Part shown: piece by piece, positions 58,886 through 64,000 of the stretch
Position numbering within the stretch: the first letter of the stretch is position 1
How the letters are laid out: each line of letters begins with the position of its first letter
Source of the DNA: Bacteroidota bacterium
GTDB taxonomy: Bacteria > Bacteroidota > Bacteroidia > AKYH767-A > OLB10
Assembly: GCA_016713445.1 (NCBI GenBank)
Contig: JADJPB010000012.1
Span: forward strand, 94,373-158,372
Direction of reading: 5' to 3'
DNA length: 64,000 nucleotides
Position numbers and translations under genes: made by a program
The notes under the pieces: generated by a model
The model's input: the letters and a program-made list of their open reading frames with translations, nothing else
Told to the model about the DNA's origin: nothing
Databases searched by the model: none

Positions 58886-59492
58886 TCATCAGTTGATCAG
58901 AGAAGTAGAAAATTAAGTCGGGCTTGAGTGCAATGGTGTAAAGCACACCAAAGATAGCACCCCAGAAATGTGCATCGTGATTGATGCCTGTTGAGTTTTC
59001 GCTTTTGGAGAGTTTGTATTCTGCAAATAAATAAAGCGGACCTCAAATAATTCCAGGCACACCAATGATTCCGAAGAAATACATTTTACTCCAAGGCTGA
59101 AAAATAATAGCAGCAAAGATGATGGCTGAAACTCCGCCCGAAGCACCCAATGAATTATACCAGTGGTTGTCTTTGTTCTTCGCTAACGAAGGACCGTTGG
59201 CTACGAGAATAGCTCCTAAATATAAGATAATGAAATAGAGCATGCCTTTCTCTTCAAAAATTACATTGTAGTAATTTTCTACCGCCATACCGAATCCATA
59301 AAAGGCAAAGAGGTTAAAGAATAAATGCATGAAATCGGCGTGAATGAATCCAGAACTGAGCATGCGCCACCATTGGTTGCGATGATGGACTAAGTAAGGA
59401 TTTAAAATCCACTTTCTTTTTAATTCTTCATTTGAGAAGGCAACCAGCGACATCACTATTGTTGCAACCAGAAAGATCATCGTTAAACTCAT
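58875..59492 (-). CDS. Rhomboid family intramembrane protease, interrupted by TGA
   Basis: From ATG 59492: MSLTMIFLVATIVMSLVAFS, then QWWRMLSSGFIHADFMHLFF with the HxxxN pair, the catalytic Ser in LGASGGVSAIIFAA, and after an in-frame TGA at 59043-59045, YLFAEYKLSKSENSTG and the catalytic His in INHDAHFWGAIFGVL. Six TM segments are expected. The stop separates Ser from His, so the protein as written would be inactive. Given the window's error pattern I suspect local miscalling around ATTATTTGAGG. It cleaves membrane proteins within the bilayer. The stop TAA is 58875-58877. Confidence 0.82.
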
Positions 59493-59842
59493 GGGGTAAA
59501 GATAGGTGCAATGAGGGAATTGGCAATTGGAATTATTCGATTCAAACAAAGCTTTTTAGGGAACGCTGATGACGCTGATTATTATGATTTTCACGGATAT
59601 GATTATTCTAACTTTAAACTTATTTATCTCGAGGTTTTCTCAGTGACCTCTGTGAAAAACTTAGTGTTCTTTGTGGTTAAAGAAAATAGATATGAAAACA
59701 ATAATTTTAATTAGAGTGATGAATTTATTTATTTTATGGAGGATCTTATTCTTCTAACTACTTAAATTTCAATATTGTCAAAGGTTAAACATTTGTATTC
59801 GTTTAAAACCAAGTAGGCTTTATTAGTTGATGATTTTTGCAC
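59493..59842. other. 350-bp gene-free region with dispersed repeats
   Basis: Holds ACGCTGATGACGCTGATTATTATGATTTTCACGGAT (59563-59602), related to 24739-24776, and the 21-bp repeat at 59642-59683. No coding potential is seen; the TTG at 59837 is not a convincing start. Confidence 0.55.
59642..59683. repeat. Two-copy 21-bp tandem repeat
   Basis: AGTGACCTCTGTGAAAAACTT (59642-59662) and AGTGTTCTTTGTGGTTAAAGA (59663-59683) align without gaps with AGTG, C, T, TGTG and AA kept. The period of 21 is three times 7. Confidence 0.55.
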
Positions 59843-61456
59843 ATGATGAAGTTATCCAAGCGAGGTATTATTTTCGGGAATAGTTGGACCTTATTCAAGA
59901 AGATGCCCGTGCTTCGATTTTTAATTCCTTTTGTTTTTGGAATGCTTGCAGCGGAATATTTTAAATGGAGTGATTTTCCGTTGATGGTTTTTGGAGTTTT
60001 ATTTTTGTTAGTTGTTGGAATGTTTAGTACACTTAAGACAAAGTTTGCAAAGCGTCATTATTTTGGAATTTTTTTGCAAATATTTTTGTTGTTAGCGGGT
60101 TATGAACTCTGTTTTTATCGATGAAAAGATTATGGTCATCGCATTTTGAACATGAAACGAAGAAGGAAAAGTATTTGGTAGAATTAATTTCTGGCGCACA
60201 GGAAAAACCAAAATCATTCAAATTTAAGGGGGAAGTAAAAGCGGTATTTAACGGGAAGAATTGGATAGATGCTACTGGTAAAATTTCAATGTATTTGTCT
60301 AAGAAAAATTATAAAGACTCCTTATTTTACGGTGATCAAATTGTTTTTACGGATGCTCCCGAAGAAATTTTGTTGGAGAAAGACAAATCTTACACAGCGT
60401 TGAGTCATCATCGACAAATTTTTCATCGAATGTTTGTTCGGCAGTATGCAAAAGTAAATATTAGTAATCCTGATTTTTCACTTTTTGGATTAGCCATTGC
60501 ATGTCGCAAATGGGTGGCTTCGGTATTAATGCAGCAGTTCAATTATACCAAGGAAGGGGCCATTGCCGTCGCCTTAATGGTGGGTGACGAAATTCCAATT
60601 GATCAGGAACTCTCTGCTGCTTATGCGGCTACGGGGACGTTGCATGTATTGGCGGTGTCGGGAATGCATGTTGGGCTGATTTATTTCTTGCTCGGTTTTT
60701 ACTAAAGCCCTTGTTGAAAACGAAGCATGGAAAACATATCTATTATCTGCTGGTGATTTTATTGGTTTGGACGTATGCCATGATTGCTGGAGCAGCACCT
60801 TCTATTGTTCGTGCCGCTACCATGTGTTCTTTTCACATGATGGCGATATGGATGGACAAGAAAAATGAGGGAATTGGAGCCTTGGGTGCTTCTCTTTTTT
60901 TTATTTTGATGGTGAATCCGTTTAACTTATATGAACCAGGCCTGCAACTTTCCTTTTTCGCTGTACTTGGAATTATTTGGTTACAGCGACCCATCTTGAA
61001 AATATGGATTCCGAAAAATAAATGGATGTATAAAGTTTGGGAGTTGTCGAGTGTTTCTATTGCCGCACAAATCATGACGATGCCTGTTTCGCTCTTGTAC
61101 TTTGGACAATTTCCAAATTATTTTATGATCGCTAATCTGATTGTGATTCCAATAACTACGTTGACGATATATTCTTGTATCGTTCAATTATTATGCACTG
61201 CGGTTCCAATGGTTTTACCGTATGTTGTTTTGTTCAACCAAAGTTTATTGTCGTTCTCCAATTTTCTGGTAATGCATATGCAAAACTTTCCAGGTGCAGT
61301 GAGCATTTGGAAGGTAAGCTTATGGGAGATGATTTTTTGTATGCCTACATTGTCGTCATCATTCAATGGTGTCAAACGCGAAAATTTAATTTCATATTGC
61401 AGCTGTTGAGTCTGCTCGTATTATTTTCCTCTCTTAAACTATTTCTGATAATTTGA
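59843..61456 (+). CDS. comEC: ComEC/Rec2 family DNA-uptake channel protein (at least four frameshifts)
   Basis: N-terminal membrane segments (VLRFLIPFVFGMLAAEYF), a DUF4131-type soluble part (EKPKSFKFKGEVKAVFNGKN), then the Competence domain: GTLHVLAVSGMHVGLIYFLL, AGAAPSIVRAATMCSFHMMA, LYEPGLQLSFFAVLGIIWLQ, PVSLLYFGQFPNYFMIANLI. Breaks: near 60118-60145 (two), the T5 run at 60699-60703 (gives LGFLLKPLLKTKHG) and the T6 run near 61334 (gives IFLYAYIVVIIQW). It ends KLFLII at 61456, shorter (~538 residues) than most ComEC and without a C-terminal metallo-beta-lactamase domain. It imports single-stranded DNA during transformation. Confidence 0.86.
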
Positions 61457-62277
61457 AAAAGTTGTTAGGTCGAACCCCTTTCTCTGTCATCTTTAGATCG
61501 CAACATTCGTTTTGTGGATCGTGTTCAAAAAATAAAATATAATCTTTCTCTTGTGCTTCTTGAATAAATGCAGCTTTTTCTTTTAATGTTAGTAATGGAC
61601 GTGTATCGTAGGCCATTACAAAGGGAATGGGTAGATGGGCTGCAGAAGGTAGAAGATCGGCTACAAAAACAATGGTTCTACCTTTATACTGAATATGGGG
61701 GAAGCATCATGCCATCGGTATGACCATTCATGAATTTCACTTTTACGTTCGGGAAAACTTCGGCACCTTCCGTAGTGAATTTTAACTGTCCGCTTTCTTG
61801 GATGGGTAAGATATTTTCTTTCAAGAAGCTCGCTTTCTCTCTTGCATTGGGTTCAGTCGCCCATTTCCAGTGATTCTCATTTGACCAAAAAGTAGCCTTT
61901 GGAAAATTCGATTCAAATCCATTACCGTCCTTGGTTCGGCGAACACTTCCGCCGCAATGATCGAAGTGGAGATGTGTTAAGAATACATCGGTTATATCAT
62001 CCATCCCAAAACCAAGCGCATGAATCGATTTCTCCAACGTATCATCACCATGCAAATAATAATGGCCAAAGAATTTTTCATCTTGCTTATTTCCGATGCC
62101 GTTATCGACTAAAATTAATTTATTACCATCTTCAATGAGTAAGCAACGCATCGCCCAAGTACACATATTATTTTCGTCGGGTGGATTTAATTTTTGCCAC
62201 ATTGTTTTCGGAACAACGCCAAACATGGCGCCGCCATCCAATTTAAAAAATCCAGTATCGATAGTATGTAATTTCAT
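61434..62277 (-). CDS. MBL-fold metallo-hydrolase (one frameshift)
   Basis: Metallo-beta-lactamase fold with the metal motif HxHxDH in FLTHLHFDHCGGSVRR, then MNGHTDGMMLP (His) and, in the second frame, VFVADLLPSAAHLP (Asp) and YILFFEHDPQ (His). Removing one base from the G5 run 61697-61701 gives GMMLPHIQYKGRTIVF. The repaired length is ~280 residues, similar to N-acyl-homoserine lactonase-like or generic hydrolases; the substrate is unknown. It is convergent with comEC and overlaps its end by 23 bp. Confidence 0.85.
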
Positions 62278-62452
62278 AGCGATTCAATTTAGGTGAAGCC
62301 CAAATTTAATCATTTTTGAGGAGATTGATTTTTGAGAGGAAGAATCTATGGATAAGGCTAAAATTTTGACCAATGGCCATTAACTTTTAGATGTTATTAA
62401 ATTCGTTTCTATGTTCGTGATCCTGCTATCTACTTCCCTATTTTTGAATACC

Positions 62453-63802
62453 ATGAAAGTACACTTCATTGCCATCGGCGGCGCAGCGATGCACAATATG
62501 GCCCTGGCATTACAACATAAGAATTATCAAATTACAGGTTCCGACGACGAGATCAATGAGCCTTCGCGTTCTCGATTAAAAAATGCAGGATTGCTTCCTG
62601 AGGAGATGGGTTGGTTTCCTGAAAAAATTACCACTGATTTGGATGCCGTAATTTTAGGAATGCATGCACGCGCGGAGAATCCTGAATTACTCCGAGCAAA
62701 GGAATTAGGAGTGAAAGTGTTTTCTTATCCTGAGTATTTATATGAGCAATCGAAGAACAAAAAGCGTTTGGTGATAGGAGGGAGTCATGGGAAGACGAGC
62801 ATCACGGCAATGGTACTTCATGTTCTTCAAGATGCACGCCTCAACTTCGACTATATGGTAGGAAGTCAACTAGCAGGATTTGAACGTATGGTAAAGTTGA
62901 CCGAAGAAGCACCCATCATCGTTTTAGAAGGCGATGAGTATTTATCCTCGCCCATCGATCGCCGACCTAAATTCCATCTTTACAAGGCCGATGTTGCTTT
63001 ACTGAGTGGCATCGCATGGGATCACATCAATGTATTTCCCACCTTCGAAAATTATGTGGAGCAATTTCAAATTTATGTTGATCAAATTCCTGCTGATGGT
63101 GCATTAATTTATTGTAAGGATGATGTCGAAGTTAGAGCGGTTTGTGAAAAGGCCCAGCAAGTAAAATCACGATTTCCTTATTCCATTCCACCACATCATA
63201 TCGAAAATGGCATCACCATTTTAGAATCAGAATTTGGAAATGTAGCATTAGAAATATTTGGCGATCATAATTTATTAAATCTAGAAGGGGCGCGATTGAT
63301 GTGCAATCAAGTAGGAGTAGGAGATGCGATGTTTTATAAATCCATTGCTACATTCAAAGGGGCAGCTCGTCGGTTAGAATTAATTGGAAATAGTGACAAA
63401 GTGAGAGTATATAAAGATTTCGCACATTCCCCTTCTAAATTGATGGCGACCACTAAAGCCGTGAAGCAACAATTTCAAAACCGAAAAGTAATTGCGTGCA
63501 TGGAGCTGCATACGTTCTCCTCTTTGAATGCCGAATTTTTAGATCACTACAAAGATTCCATGAATGAAGCAGATATTGCCATCGTGTATTACAATCCGCA
63601 AACCATCGCCCATAAAAAATTAGAACCCATCACCCACGACCAAGTGAAGAAAGCATTCGCTCGTGAAGATTTACTAGTGATGAGTGATTCTACAGAATTA
63701 AAAAACTATCTCACGAACTTCCCTTTTCAAAATGATGTATTGCTGTTGATGAGTTCGGGAACTTTTGATGGATTGGATTTGGAGAGTCTTATTCGCAGTT
63801 GA
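62453..63802 (+). CDS. mpl: UDP-N-acetylmuramate:tripeptide ligase Mpl-type Mur ligase
   Basis: Mur ligase with the MurC/Mpl N-domain MKVHFIAIGGAAMHNMALAL, ATP site VIGGSHGKTSITAMVLHVLQ, acidic EGDEYLSSPIDRRPKFHLYK, SGIAWDHINVFPTFENYVEQ and a C-terminal domain with VYKDFAHSPSKLMATTKAV. The EGDEY plus DRRPKF pattern fits Mpl, which recycles murein tripeptide onto UDP-MurNAc. Start ATG 62453; the in-frame ATG at 62411 adds a hydrophobic leader not expected for this cytoplasmic enzyme. It is intact, 449 residues. Confidence 0.88.
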   Translation: MKVHFIAIGGAAMHNMALALQHKNYQITGSDDEINEPSRSRLKNAGLLPEEMGWFPEKITTDLDAVILGMHARAENPELLRAKELGVKVFSYPEYLYEQSKNKKRLVIGGSHGKTSITAMVLHVLQDARLNFDYMVGSQLAGFERMVKLTEEAPIIVLEGDEYLSSPIDRRPKFHLYKADVALLSGIAWDHINVFPTFENYVEQFQIYVDQIPADGALIYCKDDVEVRAVCEKAQQVKSRFPYSIPPHHIENGITILESEFGNVALEIFGDHNLLNLEGARLMCNQVGVGDAMFYKSIATFKGAARRLELIGNSDKVRVYKDFAHSPSKLMATTKAVKQQFQNRKVIACMELHTFSSLNAEFLDHYKDSMNEADIAIVYYNPQTIAHKKLEPITHDQVKKAFAREDLLVMSDSTELKNYLTNFPFQNDVLLLMSSGTFDGLDLESLIRS

Positions 63803-63837
63803 TTTTCGTTGAGTAGTAATCGTAGCACGTTATTTAA

Positions 63838-63862
63838 TAAGCTTCTAGCTTCTAGCTTCTAG
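63838..63862. repeat. TAGCTTC heptamer array
   Basis: TAAGCTTCTAGCTTCTAGCTTCTAG, three heptamers plus a partial, ~35 bp after mpl. The same array is at 42158-42178 and 57793-57810. Confidence 0.85.
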
Positions 63863-63952
63863 TTTTCCCTATATAATAACTAAATCCGATAATTATTTGT
63901 TCAAAAATTTTACGTTGAAATTTGAAATTTTGTAGCTTAATGATCGACTTTC

Positions 63953-63994
63953 AAACGCTGCGAACGCAAAGGAAAACGCAGCGGTCGCAAAGGG
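63953..63994. repeat. Two-copy 21-bp tandem repeat (AAACGC...CGCAAAGG)
   Basis: AAACGCTGCGAACGCAAAGGA (63953-63973) and AAACGCAGCGGTCGCAAAGGG (63974-63994) share 17 of 21 positions. Related text is at 24839-24860. It lies in the 198-bp non-coding right end of the window. Confidence 0.7.
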
Positions 63995-64000
63995 TTGAAA

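Noticed and set aside
1..64000. Programmed frameshifting as the reason for split genes
   Set aside because: There are too many sites, in unrelated genes, in both directions, without conserved slippery heptamers or pseudoknots; indel error is simpler.

Overview
The window is a housekeeping stretch of a Bacteroidota chromosome. Several signs agree: gldF and gldG, a secreted protein with a type IX secretion (T9SS) C-terminal sorting domain, the rpmG-DUF4295-ftsY-rimO cluster, bacillithiol synthesis (bshC), an OstA-like protein, a Wza/Wzc polysaccharide export pair, and many copies of the Bacteroidota -7 promoter box TAnnTTTG just upstream of start codons. I cannot place it below phylum. There is no prophage, CRISPR array, rRNA, or recognised tRNA or insertion sequence.

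Layout. 1-2.2 kb (leftward): TPR-like protein, Kir potassium channel, ferredoxin reductase-like enzyme. 2.4-7 kb: xerD, then divergent aroQ, a CtlX-type guanidino hydrolase, a CaiB/BaiF CoA-transferase, a GNAT acetyltransferase and trmD. 7-13.2 kb (leftward): an exopolysaccharide cluster running glycosyltransferase, Wza-like, Wzc-like tyrosine kinase, rfbC, WecA-like. 13.3-24.7 kb (rightward): gldF, gldG, a DUF4340 protein, dnaN, the (p)ppGpp synthetase/hydrolase, a Fur-family regulator, a STAS protein, purA and an OstA-like protein. 25-41 kb: DUF4197 protein, cinA, rpmB, an M24 peptidase, a T9SS protein, rpmG, DUF4295, ftsY, a small secreted protein, rimO, bshC, a HerA-like ATPase, a TetR-like fragment, a GH13 enzyme, an MFS permease and a CoA-binding protein. 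41.1-44.3 kb: a winged-helix/Fic unit facing a two-component system. 44.4-64 kb: aminotransferase, valS, a dicarboxylate/glutamate symporter, two lipoproteins, an AsmA protein, aroC, GNAT, two small unknowns, an ABC-F protein, a class IV aminotransferase, rhomboid, comEC, an MBL hydrolase and mpl.

The dominant oddity is that nearly half of the protein genes are broken by single-base frame changes. Most are repaired by adding or removing one base in a short homopolymer run. Essential genes (valS, ftsY, aroC) are hit as often as dispensable ones, so I read this as assembly or sequencing error, not gene decay. Broken genes are given below as whole loci with the frame changes located.

Outside the genes, the main unexplained structure is a set of intergenic tandem repeats with unrelated sequences but the same 7-bp (or 21-bp) period, plus a small hairpin family with a GGCT loop. 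The best accessory candidate is the winged-helix/Fic unit at 41.1-42.2 kb. It has a two-copy operator-like direct repeat in front, and its Fic motif carries Gln where the catalytic His is expected.
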